DNA of 64,000 nt from Halonatronomonas betaini. GTDB lineage: Bacteria; Bacillota; Halanaerobiia; Halanaerobiales; Halarsenatibacteraceae. The translations under genes and the position numbers were made by a program. How positions within the stretch are numbered: position 1 is the first letter of the stretch; each line of letters begins with the position of its first letter. The stretch spans positions 1 through 64,000 of the forward strand of contig NZ_JADPIE010000006.1 in NCBI RefSeq assembly GCF_015666175.1. Reading direction: 5' to 3'. Of the stretch, positions 17,169-25,563 are shown in pieces. Below the pieces are notes generated by a model that searched no databases, was not told where the DNA came from, and saw nothing but the letters and a program-made list of their open reading frames with translations.

Positions 17169-18986
17169 TTAATCCCCTAGCTCGCCACGATACCAGTCTG
17201 CTGAGAGTCCTAATGCCAGGGCCAGTTCTGCCTGTTCCTGCCTGAGGTGATAATAGGCGGTAATGACATCGGCAGATGCCTGATAGTAATTTAGCTCCAG
17301 CATATTATATTCGTATTCGGTGATCATCTCGGTCTCTAAGAGATGGTCGCCATCGGAGAGCCGTCTGGATGCCAGGTTGAGATTGGATTTACTATTCCTG
17401 AGTTCCCGGTAGGCTGACTCCAGTTCCTGCCACTGGGCCTCAACTTCTAAGCCAATGCCGGATTCGGCTTCAGCCAGGGATTCCAGCTGACCCTTTCTCT
17501 CAGCTTCTATCTCTCTGAGCTGTTCTTCTTCCAGGCCTGAGTCATAGAAGTTATATTCCATGCCCAGGCTAATCTGCCAGGTGGATGAGGAATTGGAACC
17601 AGAGTTGGAATTTGAGTTGTTACTGGTGTTCATTGGTTCCAGGTTATTATTATTCTGACTGCTGGTCTGAACCTGGTCCATGTCACCTAAATCGATTGAA
17701 TCCTGATTATCAGGTGCATCGAGATCTATTCCGTTCTGGTCCAGATCAATATCATTAAAGTCGTCCCAGCTTACATCTACTAACTCAAGCAGGTCTTCTA
17801 AGATCTGCTCAACTTCTTCGTCATCCAGGTCTTCAAGTTCAGGCAGGTCTGGCAGATTTGACTCGACTCTTGTCAGGGAGGTGATTAGCCGGCCGCTATC
17901 ATCCAGGTTGACACTTGCCAGGATATCGATATCTGCTGGCCGATAGCTAAAGCTGGCTGTAAAATCAGGGCTCTGCTCGTCTTTTAACCTGGCTTCTTCT
18001 GCGTCGATTAAGTCGATGGCCTGTCTTAAGCGCTCAAGGTCTAGCCTTTCATCTCTGGCTATCTCTTTGCTGGCCTCAAGATCCCAGGGCCAGGGCGAGG
18101 CTTTTTCAGGGAGATCGATTTCTTCTGCAGCAGCCAGGGCCAGGGTATCAATCTGCTGGGAGTCCAGGCTGGCTTCGCCTAAGGTCTGCTCAAGGTTTTC
18201 TCTGGCCAGGCTGACCATCTCTTTAGCTGTCTCCAGGCCATCTCTGGCTTCTTCTATTTCTAGTTCAACTTCTTTTAGGTCTGTCTCTGTGGCCTCTTCG
18301 GCCTCATAGAGCACCTGGACCTGTTCCAGCTGTTTCTCGCTTATCTCAACTGCCCTTTCTGCCAGCATCTGGCCGGTTTTGGCCTCCTTTAGATCGTAAT
18401 AGGCACCGGCAACTTCCACAATCAGCTCCTGTTCTTTTCTGCTTAGCTCCAGCTCAGAATCGCTGATATCAAGCTCCAGGGCCTCTCGCTGAAAGTCTGT
18501 CTCTGGATCTGAGATAATATCCCGACTGGCTGCAACTGTAAAGTTGACAAAGCCCAGGTAGTCGTCGATATCCTCTTCTGCTATGTCATAGACTGTTTTT
18601 AGAACTTCTGGCGTGTTTACTAGCTCTAAATCGGTCAGGAGATCGCCACGCCAGTCCAGCCCTGCCTCAAGCTGGGCCTTTCTGGCCTCGGCTTCTTCAA
18701 GCTGATACTGGAGCTGGCTGTAGCCGTAATTGTTCTCCAGGGCCAGGTCGATTATCTCCTGGAGGCTGGCCTGATCTGGTAGCCGGGCTTCATTCTGATT
18801 ATTGGACTGGCCAGCCTGACTATCGTTATCTCCAGGGCTGGCATCACTGTCGGTTTCAGCGGCTTCACCATCTGCGGCGACAGCAGCAGTTTGATTAAAA
18901 CCACTGGAACTGGTTGCTGTGATTAAGCCAATTCCTGAGATTATCAGGAGCAGGCAGATAAATGTAATTAATAATTTATTTTTCAT
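17169..18986 (-). CDS. TolC-family outer-membrane efflux channel
   Basis: A 605-residue exported protein: signal sequence (1-30), acidic low-complexity linker (about 35-70), then two TolC-type repeats with long coiled coils (EALELDISDSELELSRKEQEL, cut here, and AEAESGIGLEVEAQWQELE as examples). Between them is an Asp/Asn/Ser-rich insertion (about 405-470) that is unusual for the family and may sit outside the barrel. It forms the outer-membrane exit duct of the RND pump encoded just upstream. Its presence is strong evidence for a diderm cell. It has GGAGG before the ATG. Confidence 0.9.
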   Translation of the reverse strand: MKNKLLITFICLLLIISGIGLITATSSSGFNQTAAVAADGEAAETDSDASPGDNDSQAGQSNNQNEARLPDQASLQEIIDLALENNYGYSQLQYQLEEAEARKAQLEAGLDWRGDLLTDLELVNTPEVLKTVYDIAEEDIDDYLGFVNFTVAASRDIISDPETDFQREALELDISDSELELSRKEQELIVEVAGAYYDLKEAKTGQMLAERAVEISEKQLEQVQVLYEAEEATETDLKEVELEIEEARDGLETAKEMVSLARENLEQTLGEASLDSQQIDTLALAAAEEIDLPEKASPWPWDLEASKEIARDERLDLERLRQAIDLIDAEEARLKDEQSPDFTASFSYRPADIDILASVNLDDSGRLITSLTRVESNLPDLPELEDLDDEEVEQILEDLLELVDVSWDDFNDIDLDQNGIDLDAPDNQDSIDLGDMDQVQTSSQNNNNLEPMNTSNNSNSNSGSNSSSTWQISLGMEYNFYDSGLEEEQLREIEAERKGQLESLAEAESGIGLEVEAQWQELESAYRELRNSKSNLNLASRRLSDGDHLLETEMITEYEYNMLELNYYQASADVITAYYHLRQEQAELALALGLSADWYRGELGD

Positions 18987-19020
18987 TGTTATGATTTCCT
19001 CCCTTTTTGAGCAATTTGAA

Positions 19021-22000
19021 TTAACCGCTAATTTTCTTGCTTAGGTCGTCAAAGACGGTATATAAGACTGGCATGATTATTAATGTCGAGACTGTGGAGA
19101 CCAGCAGGCCACCGATTACTGCTGTTGCGATCGGGGCCTGGATCTCTGCGCCTTCGCCAATCCCCAGTGATAGGGGAAACATGGCCAGAACTGTTGTTAA
19201 TGTGGTCATAAGAATTGGTCTCAGCCTGATCTGACAGGCCTCAGAGATGGCGTCCAATCTGGATTCGCTATCTTTCATTCTGATATTGATATAATCGAGG
19301 AGGACGATTGCGTTATTAACGACTATACCGACCATCATGATAACGCCAATATATGAGGCTACGTTTAGACTCCGGCCGGTTAATAGCAGGCCGACCACAA
19401 CGCCAACCAGGCCAAAGGGCACACTGAAAATTACGACCAGTGGCTGCCAGTAGGATTCGAACTGTCCGGCCAGGAGCATAAAGACTATTACGATTGCCAG
19501 CATCAGGGCCAGAAAGAGGTCGTCAAAGGCGTCCTGCATCCATTCTGTTTCGCCACCGAATTCGTAATCGATACCGGCAGGGAGATCGAGACCGGCGATC
19601 TCGGCTTCAACCATTTCAACAGCTGTACCCATATCGACATCTACATGGTCGCCATAAATGCTGACTGCCCGGGTCTGGTCTATCCTGTTGATCTCGACTG
19701 GACCTTCACCTCTGGTGATTGAGGCGACGTTATCCAGGGGGAAGACCTGGCCCTGAGCGCTAGCCAGGGGCATCCGTTCGATGTCAGAGAGGCTTTCTCT
19801 GACTCCCTGGCCATATCTGAGCCTGACATCTACCTGTTCTTCATCGCCGGCATCATAGCGGGTGACAACTTCGCCATCGATGGCAGTATTGACTCCCTGG
19901 GCGATTTCGCCGGCAGTCAGGCCATAATTGCCGGCCTGTTTTCTATCTACCTGGACCTGGAGTTCCGGAGTAGGATCATCGACACCAAAGCTGACATCGG
20001 TTAGGATCTCCATCTCGCTTAAGGCTGCTGTTACTTCCTGGCCAGATTCTGTCAGCTGGTCTAAGTCTGAGCCCAGGAGATTGACCTCAATTGAGGCGCC
20101 GCCGGTGGCTTCATCTCCACCGGTAACCAGGGAGAGGTTTGTGGCCTCCAGGGTGGCCTCTGGAACCAGTTCGGCCAGCCCCCTGACCTCGGCGGCAACT
20201 TCCATGGTGCTCCGGTCTCTATCGGCCAGATCAACCAGGGCCAGGGTCATGCTGGCATCTGATGAGCGGCCATCGACTCCAATCTCTGATTGAATATGCT
20301 CAATCTCTGGCCAGTCCATAAGTTCGGCCTCCAGTCTCTCTACCTCTCTTTCTGTCTCTCTGAGCGGTGTGCCTGGCTCCATTTCCAGCTCTACTGAGAC
20401 CAGGCCTTCATCGAGTTCCGGCAGAAATTCCTGGCCCATCCAGCCGGCTATAAATATTGTTCCGGCGAAAAGGGCTCCGATTACAATCAGGGTTATAACT
20501 CTGGATTTAATAAGTCCTCTGATGATGCTGTCATATTTTGTTTTTACTTTTTCTAATAATCTATTAACCCTGCTTTTCTGCTGCCGCTCCTGGAGTTTTT
20601 CCAGGTCGATCTTATCCATCAGTTTTAATGAAAGCATTGGGATAAGGGTCAGGGCGACAAATAGTGATACTACCAGGGAAAAGGCGACACTGAATGAGAG
20701 GTCTCTAAAGATCTCCCCGGCTATGCCCTCGATAAAGACGACTGGCAGAAAGACTGCTGTTGTTGTCAGGGTTGAGAAGGCGATTGGCCCGCCAACCTCT
20801 GAGGCCCCGTCTACTGAGGCATCCAGGGTTGCTTTGCCCCCTTCCCGCATTCTAAAGATATTCTCGGTTACAACGACTGAGTTATCAACTAACATACCTG
20901 TTCCCAGGGCCAGTCCACCTAATGTCATCATATTAAGGTTGAGGCCGGCCCAGTAGATTAGAAAGAAGGTTGCAGTGATGGCAACCGGGATTGTTACTCC
21001 AACGATGACAGTTGAATAGAAACTGCCTAAAAATATGAATAAGATTATGATTGCTAGAATTCCACCTATAACTGCGTTGGAGATAACTGTCTCAATTGCG
21101 ACATTTACGTATTCAGCCTGGTCCTGGATGGTTGTAAAGTTGATTTCCTGGTCAAGTTCTGGCAGTAAGCTTTCAAGTTCTGCCTGGACGCCTTCGACTG
21201 TATCGACTGTATTGGCATCGGCTTCCTGCTGGATTGAAAGGCCCAGGCTTTCTTCGCCGTCCTGGCGAACTATTATATCCTGGTCGGTATAGCCGTCATA
21301 GATCTCTGCTATATCGCCAAGGTAATACATGCCTGCATCGCCGGCCACCGGGACATCGCCTATTTCTTCTATTGTATCGAACATCCCCAGAGTTCTGACC
21401 AGCAGTGTTTCCTGCTGATCCAGGGTTACATCGCCTCCAGGTAGATCCTGGTTGGAGGCATAGATACCCTCCATGACCTGGGTTACGCCGATATTGTTCC
21501 GCTGGATCCGGCCTGGATCCATCTCTATCTGGATTTCTCTCTCCTGGGAACCGGTGATATCTATCTGGGCGACGCCTGAGAGCCGCTCCAGTTCAGGAAC
21601 GATCTCATCTTCAACTGTCTGGCGGATTTCTGTTAATTCGCCCTCACCGCTGACACCGTAATCCAGAACTGGCATCTCTGTGGGGTCGAACTGGATAGAA
21701 TAGGGATCTTCGGCTTCATCCGGGAGCATCGGGCCGACAAAGTCAACCTGCTCTCTGACATCCTGGATGGCGTAATCCAGGTCGGTGCCCCATTCGAATT
21801 CTATGATGACCTGGGACTCGCCTTCCTGGGAGATAGATGAGATTGATGATACGTTGGTTACTGCCTGGAGGCTCTCCTCCAGGGGCCTGGTTACCAGGTT
21901 TTCTATCTCTGAGGGTCCGGCTCCTGGGTATTCAGTCAGGACTACAACTACTGGCAGGTCAAGATCTGGCATTAGTTCCAGGGGCAGGTTGGTCAGGCCT

Positions 22001-22080
22001 ATTCCGCCCATCAGGATTAAAAGCAGGATGATCATTGTTACTGCAACCGGTCGTTCTACTGCAAATTTAGGTAATCTCAC
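19021..22080 (-). CDS. RND-family efflux pump, inner-membrane transporter (AcrB/MexB type)
   Basis: A 1019-residue proton-driven transporter with the full two-fold layout: TM1 at the N-terminus (PVAVTMIILLLILMGGIGL), a large periplasmic loop, TM2-6 with GMLVDNSVVVTENI carrying the key TM4 aspartate, then the second half with its own loop and TM8-12. It exports drugs, lipids or similar compounds through TolC. The GTG start overlaps the stop of the adaptor gene by four bases (GTGA). This segment is clearly more GC-rich than the lipoprotein genes around 34 kb. Confidence 0.95.
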   Translation of the reverse strand: MRLPKFAVERPVAVTMIILLLILMGGIGLTNLPLELMPDLDLPVVVVLTEYPGAGPSEIENLVTRPLEESLQAVTNVSSISSISQEGESQVIIEFEWGTDLDYAIQDVREQVDFVGPMLPDEAEDPYSIQFDPTEMPVLDYGVSGEGELTEIRQTVEDEIVPELERLSGVAQIDITGSQEREIQIEMDPGRIQRNNIGVTQVMEGIYASNQDLPGGDVTLDQQETLLVRTLGMFDTIEEIGDVPVAGDAGMYYLGDIAEIYDGYTDQDIIVRQDGEESLGLSIQQEADANTVDTVEGVQAELESLLPELDQEINFTTIQDQAEYVNVAIETVISNAVIGGILAIIILFIFLGSFYSTVIVGVTIPVAITATFFLIYWAGLNLNMMTLGGLALGTGMLVDNSVVVTENIFRMREGGKATLDASVDGASEVGGPIAFSTLTTTAVFLPVVFIEGIAGEIFRDLSFSVAFSLVVSLFVALTLIPMLSLKLMDKIDLEKLQERQQKSRVNRLLEKVKTKYDSIIRGLIKSRVITLIVIGALFAGTIFIAGWMGQEFLPELDEGLVSVELEMEPGTPLRETEREVERLEAELMDWPEIEHIQSEIGVDGRSSDASMTLALVDLADRDRSTMEVAAEVRGLAELVPEATLEATNLSLVTGGDEATGGASIEVNLLGSDLDQLTESGQEVTAALSEMEILTDVSFGVDDPTPELQVQVDRKQAGNYGLTAGEIAQGVNTAIDGEVVTRYDAGDEEQVDVRLRYGQGVRESLSDIERMPLASAQGQVFPLDNVASITRGEGPVEINRIDQTRAVSIYGDHVDVDMGTAVEMVEAEIAGLDLPAGIDYEFGGETEWMQDAFDDLFLALMLAIVIVFMLLAGQFESYWQPLVVIFSVPFGLVGVVVGLLLTGRSLNVASYIGVIMMVGIVVNNAIVLLDYINIRMKDSESRLDAISEACQIRLRPILMTTLTTVLAMFPLSLGIGEGAEIQAPIATAVIGGLLVSTVSTLIIMPVLYTVFDDLSKKISG

Positions 22081-23543
22081 CAGTCGATCACCTCCAGGAG
22101 TTCTGCCTCCTGGCCAGAATAGAAATCTTCGTCATACTCTGCAGCAACTAATTCGCTTGATTGGAGATCACCTTCTATGAGATAGCTGTCTGCTTCTCCG
22201 TTAAAATCATTATTTTCTCCAGCTGCTATTTCGTCTAAAATCTCAATTTCAATTTCTCTTAGCATCTGGTCTCTGATTACATAGATATAATCCTGGCCAG
22301 CCTCTGAGAAAACTGCAGATTGTGGAACTCTAAAGGCGTCTGATTCCTGGCCAATCTGGACTCTGGCCTGGCCGTATTCGCCTGCCTTAAGGCTTAAATC
22401 CGGGTTGGCGATTGCTATCTCGAATTCAAAGAGACCGCTATCTTCATCGGCTGCCGGTGAGATTGAGCTGATTTCTCCCTGATAGGTCTGATCTGGCTGT
22501 GAGTCAAATTCCAGTTCTGCCTGCTGGCCGACTTCTATATCTGTTAATCTCCTGGCCGGGGCTTCGACTTCAAAGATTATTTCATCGAGATCCAGGATGG
22601 CCATGGCCAGGCTTTCACCTCCGGTTAGTTCTCCTTCAGATAGCTCAATCTGAGCTATTACTCCTGATTTAGGGGCTGTTACCTGGAGGTCATCCTGAGA
22701 GACTCGGGCTATCTCCAGGCCATATTCGGCCTCTTCAATACCTTTTCTGGCGATATCCAGCTCTTCAGGCCTGGCACCGGTCTCGGCCATCTCCAGCTCC
22801 TGGCTGGCGGCCTCCAGGGAGGCTTCGGCTTCAATCAGGGCCATCTCGGCCTCATCTAAATCTGATTTAGGCACAACTCCTTCATCATAGAGATATTCGA
22901 TTCTTTCATAGGTATCCCGGGCCAGCTCATAACTCTTTTCGGCAGACTGCTTCTGGGCTTTAGCCATCTCTAGCTCTTCCTCCCGGGCACCGGTCTCTGC
23001 CATATCCAGTTCCAGTCTAGCCTGTTCCAGGGCAGCCTCGGCCTCTTTAATGCCTAGATCAAGTTCTTCTGATTCAAGTTCTAAGAGAAGCTGGCCTTCT
23101 TGAACCTGGTCGCCTTCAGAGACGTGGATATTTTTGACTTCACCACCGATGCCAGGCACAACTGGCACTGTCTCGCCTGGAACAGTAAAGCCGTCAAACT
23201 CCTGATATTCGGCTGTCTGCTCTGCTCGCAGCTGAACTGCCTGGATTGCGTCGTAATTACTGGCGTTATTATTATCAGCCTGATCTAAATCATTGTTATC
23301 GTTAGGGCTATAATTATCCGCAGCATCAGGATTACTATCATTATCAACGGTATCTCGATCATTATCACCATTATTATCTGATGCCTGGATATCAGTCTGA
23401 CGCTTAATCTCTATTTCTTCTTCTCCATTTTCCATTGAACTCCGGATAAGAGGAACTGTTAAAAGGGTTGTTATTAAGATAAGAAATAATATTTTAGATA
23501 TAAATCCAGATTTCCTTTTAAGTTTAGTTAGGAATTTCATCAT
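22077..23543 (-). CDS. RND periplasmic adaptor (membrane fusion protein)
   Basis: A 488-residue HlyD/AcrA-type adaptor: N-terminal membrane anchor (about 15-35), acidic Asn/Asp-rich linker (about 45-95), lipoyl half-motif GGEVKNIHVSEGDQV, a long alpha-hairpin, the second half VTAPKSGVIAQIELSEGE, and beta-barrel domains. The hairpin contains an internal repeat (LDMAETGAREEELEMA and LEMAETGARPEELDIA). It bridges pump and TolC. I placed the start at the ATG at 23543, ten bases after AAGGA; the GTG three codons earlier is too close to that site. Confidence 0.9.
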   Translation of the reverse strand: MMKFLTKLKRKSGFISKILFLILITTLLTVPLIRSSMENGEEEIEIKRQTDIQASDNNGDNDRDTVDNDSNPDAADNYSPNDNNDLDQADNNNASNYDAIQAVQLRAEQTAEYQEFDGFTVPGETVPVVPGIGGEVKNIHVSEGDQVQEGQLLLELESEELDLGIKEAEAALEQARLELDMAETGAREEELEMAKAQKQSAEKSYELARDTYERIEYLYDEGVVPKSDLDEAEMALIEAEASLEAASQELEMAETGARPEELDIARKGIEEAEYGLEIARVSQDDLQVTAPKSGVIAQIELSEGELTGGESLAMAILDLDEIIFEVEAPARRLTDIEVGQQAELEFDSQPDQTYQGEISSISPAADEDSGLFEFEIAIANPDLSLKAGEYGQARVQIGQESDAFRVPQSAVFSEAGQDYIYVIRDQMLREIEIEILDEIAAGENNDFNGEADSYLIEGDLQSSELVAAEYDEDFYSGQEAELLEVIDW

Positions 23544-23624
23544 CTTTAACACTTCCTTCTTTTAATCTTGAAACTATATGGATTGTTCAAGGCTAAATTT
23601 GAGCATTATCTAATATTATATTAG

Positions 23625-24293
23625 TTATTTATTTTTGTATTTGCTAAAAATTCTTAGCAACATCTCCACCCAGGCCTGTCTGGCCTGTTCAATATTTAGC
23701 CCACAGGGGCCCTTAAGATAATCCCAGTTCTTTGGTGATAACGAAGATTCCAGGGCATAGATAAAGTTGGATTCTATATCAGTATCATCTAGAAAGATTT
23801 CAAAGTATTTTTTTAAGCCATCTCTGAGTGTCTGGCTCTTTAAAGTTTCGATTCGCTCCCTGACTTCAAGTGGCATTCCTCTTTCTGAGAGAAGATTTCT
23901 GATTGATGCGGTGAATTCATAGATATCGCTTAAATGGTTAACGTATCTGGTTATTACTTCCTCTATATTATCGGTTTTTATTGGAACTTCTGGCTCTGGA
24001 AACTTTTCTCTGATTTGATCTAGCTTGTAATGGTAGGCTTCTTCGATTAATTCATCTAAGTCATTAAAATAACGAAATATTGATCTCCTTGAAACGCCAG
24101 CTTCACTTGCTATTTCTCCTGTATCAGGCAGAGTTCTTTTTTCAGCAATTAAATTTAAAAAGGTTGACAGGACTTTTCTTTTATTCTGCTCCCGTCTTGA
24201 TTTGCGGCCATCTGTGATTGTCTCTTTCTTAGGATCAACTGCTTTGCTCTCCATTTGATTACTCCCCTGTTCTTCATCAGAATTAATAGTCAT
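23625..24293 (-). CDS. TetR/AcrR-family repressor of the efflux operon
   Basis: A 222-residue regulator. A basic N-terminus is followed by the TetR helix-turn-helix (about 35-85: ILIS-type first helix, then TGEIASEAGVSRRSIFRYF) and a helical ligand-binding domain. It is the first gene of the efflux operon. Two operators, one a perfect 17-bp palindrome, lie just upstream, so it most likely represses itself and the pump until a pump substrate binds. An internal ATG at 24254 also has a good site (AGGGGAG), so the first 13 residues may be absent in the cell. Confidence 0.9.
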   Translation of the reverse strand: MTINSDEEQGSNQMESKAVDPKKETITDGRKSRREQNKRKVLSTFLNLIAEKRTLPDTGEIASEAGVSRRSIFRYFNDLDELIEEAYHYKLDQIREKFPEPEVPIKTDNIEEVITRYVNHLSDIYEFTASIRNLLSERGMPLEVRERIETLKSQTLRDGLKKYFEIFLDDTDIESNFIYALESSLSPKNWDYLKGPCGLNIEQARQAWVEMLLRIFSKYKNK

Positions 24294-24320
24294 ATTTATT
24301 TCTCCTCCATATTATAAATA

Positions 24321-24337
24321 TGTCACCTGTAATGACA
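24321..24337 (-). promoter_or_regulatory. TetR operator O1 (imperfect palindrome)
   Basis: Plus strand TGTCACCTGTAATGACA, an imperfect copy of O2 offset by 25 bp. A TTGTCA (24333-24338) and TATAAT (24311-24316) pair 16 bases apart also overlaps it and could be a second promoter, but its start would fall in the ribosome site of the ATG at 24293. Confidence 0.65.
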
Positions 24338-24345
24338 ATTTGATT

Positions 24346-24362
24346 TGTCACTACTAGTGACA
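24346..24362 (-). promoter_or_regulatory. TetR operator O2 (perfect palindrome)
   Basis: TGTCACTA-C-TAGTGACA, an exact 8+1+8 palindrome lying at the expected transcription start of the promoter at 24365-24393. Repression would be by blocking RNA polymerase. Confidence 0.75.
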
Positions 24363-24364
24363 TA

Positions 24365-24393
24365 ATGTTATCAAAGATTAGGCTGTCAGTCAA
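24365..24393 (-). promoter_or_regulatory. Promoter of the efflux operon
   Basis: On the minus strand -35 TTGACT (24388-24393), a 17-base spacer, and -10 TAACAT (24365-24370). Start point falls in O2 and leaves a leader of about 65 bases containing both operators and GGAGGAG before the regulator ATG. Confidence 0.6.
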
Positions 24394-24404
24394 ATAAGCC
24401 CCCA

Positions 24405-24437
24405 GCCCTGGTTAGACCTTCCTGGACCTTTCCGGTA
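24405..24437. repeat. Dispersed intergenic repeat, copy C
   Basis: GCCCTGGTTAGACCTTCCTG then GACCTTTCCGG. It lies between the terminator at 24454 and the efflux promoter. Confidence 0.85.
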
Positions 24438-24453
24438 AATATCACATAAATAC

Positions 24454-24482
24454 AAAAAACCCTGACAGAAAACTGCCAGGGG
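24454..24482 (-). terminator. Terminator after the GH16 lipoprotein gene
   Basis: A 9-bp stem (24460-24468 with 24473-24481, one G-U pair) followed on the minus strand by six T residues. Confidence 0.85.
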
Positions 24483-24535
24483 TAATATTCATAAAGTCGT
24501 ACTATACAAAATTATATAATTGTAATTGAAAGTGA

Positions 24536-25276
24536 TTATATAAGTTTCTCAATCTGCTTGAGATAATTTCTGCTCTCACCATGCTCCTCATCAGGCTCAA
24601 GCCATTCTGGCCACCAGTGATTGGCAAGCAGATACATCTCACTTCCAGGAATATCATCAGTAAATAAGGCCATTAGCTCTCCATTTATAAAAAAGGCTAC
24701 ATAATCAGGTTGATAATCTATTCTGTATTCATTAAAATCAGCAGTTGGGTCAAAATCAAGCTTCCGCTGGACATAGTTAGTCCTAACTCCATCTTTCCAG
24801 ATCACAAAATCAACCCGCCTGGAACCATCATTATATATCTCAATATCAATTTCATCATTTTTTTCAGCTACACCCTGATACATAAAGAAAGCTGTATAGG
24901 AACCGGCTGCATAATCTGTCTTTAGATTGGCAATATAACTGCCATAGCCTATTCTATCAACAGTTCTTTTCTGGCCACCATCAAAGTTATTCTCCGGGGA
25001 GACTAAGACCATACTATCGTCAGCTTCAACTACATTATCGGAAATTACTTCTCCTAGCCCTAATTCATGATTTGAAGCAATAAATTCACTCCAGCAGATA
25101 GCTTCTCTCTGGCCATTATTATAATTATCCCTGACTATTTCAGCCAGTTCATCTTCACTGAGATACTCATCGGTCAGATTATCCTGCCTTAAAATATCTG
25201 AGCTACTTGCTGAGCCACAACCTGTAAAAACTAAAATTATAACTAAAATATAAATAATAAATAAAAACTTCCTCAT
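24536..25276 (-). CDS. GH16-family glucanase-like lipoprotein
   Basis: A 246-residue lipoprotein: signal peptide with lipobox FTGC (Cys20), then a GH16 beta-jelly-roll. The catalytic motif EIDIE (nucleophile Glu, Asp, acid/base Glu, spaced as in bacterial lichenases) is present, preceded by SYTAFFMY. The family cuts beta-1,3/1,4-glucans, agarose, carrageenan or related chains; the target here is unknown, but a glycosyltransferase operon lies next door. Expression is very likely set by c-di-GMP through the riboswitch in its leader. The start ATG lies seven bases after GGAGGG at the riboswitch end. Confidence 0.85.
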   Translation of the reverse strand: MRKFLFIIYILVIILVFTGCGSASSSDILRQDNLTDEYLSEDELAEIVRDNYNNGQREAICWSEFIASNHELGLGEVISDNVVEADDSMVLVSPENNFDGGQKRTVDRIGYGSYIANLKTDYAAGSYTAFFMYQGVAEKNDEIDIEIYNDGSRRVDFVIWKDGVRTNYVQRKLDFDPTADFNEYRIDYQPDYVAFFINGELMALFTDDIPGSEMYLLANHWWPEWLEPDEEHGESRNYLKQIEKLI

Positions 25277-25283
25277 GTTATCC

Positions 25284-25362
25284 CTCCGGTAGCCGAACTA
25301 CCCGTTTAGACGGGCATCTAGCTTTGCGACTCTGCCTCTCAGCAGGATTGCCTTTTTCAAGG
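25284..25362 (-). ncRNA. c-di-GMP-I (GEMM) riboswitch
   Basis: On the minus strand the leader of the GH16 gene has the GEMM layout: AAAGGCAATCC, a hairpin with GAGA tetraloop (CCTGCTGAGAGGCAG), the conserved joining segment GTCGCAAAGC, a second stem with GTCTAAAC that offers the tetraloop receptor, and a closing TTCG hairpin GTAGTTCGGCTACC. The 3' side runs straight into the GGAGGG ribosome site, so control is probably translational. Recognition is by conserved positions and layout; no covariance search was run. Confidence 0.9.
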
Positions 25363-25411
25363 ATTTATTACTATTAATCTCATTTATCTTCTATAAGCAT
25401 ACCTTAGTATT

Positions 25412-25440
25412 AATATATATTAATCAATCAGCATTGTCAA
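25412..25440 (-). promoter_or_regulatory. Promoter of the riboswitch-GH16 transcript
   Basis: Perfect TTGACA (25435-25440), 17 bases, TATATT (25412-25417) on the minus strand. It gives a leader of about 125 bases that contains the riboswitch. Confidence 0.8.
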
Positions 25441-25449
25441 CTAAAAATC

Positions 25450-25487
25450 AACAGAAAACCCCTTTCTGATTTTAGCGAAAGGGGTTT
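25450..25487 (-). terminator. Terminator after the NodB-like gene
   Basis: A perfect 11-bp stem, AAACCCCTTTC with its complement (25456-25466 and 25477-25487). The T tract after it on the minus strand is short, but the position between two units fits. Confidence 0.75.
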
Positions 25488-25563
25488 AGCTATAATATAT
25501 TAATAGTTAATCATTGAGAAAACTATATTATTGAAAGTCAAACTTTATAATATTTATCACTAG

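Noticed and set aside
20369-20956. Long plus-strand frame opposite the RND pump gene
   Set aside because: It is a shadow of a GC-rich coding region; composition is Ser/Arg/Pro-biased with no ribosome site or family pattern.
24311-24338. TTGTCA-16-TATAAT as the main efflux promoter
   Set aside because: Its start point would fall in the ribosome site of the regulator ATG at 24293. It stays possible only if the ATG at 24254 is the true start, so the upstream pair was preferred.
25284-25362. Ordinary terminator or attenuator hairpins instead of a riboswitch
   Set aside because: The hairpins have no T tract, and the conserved joining sequence and GNRA loop match the c-di-GMP-I layout closely.
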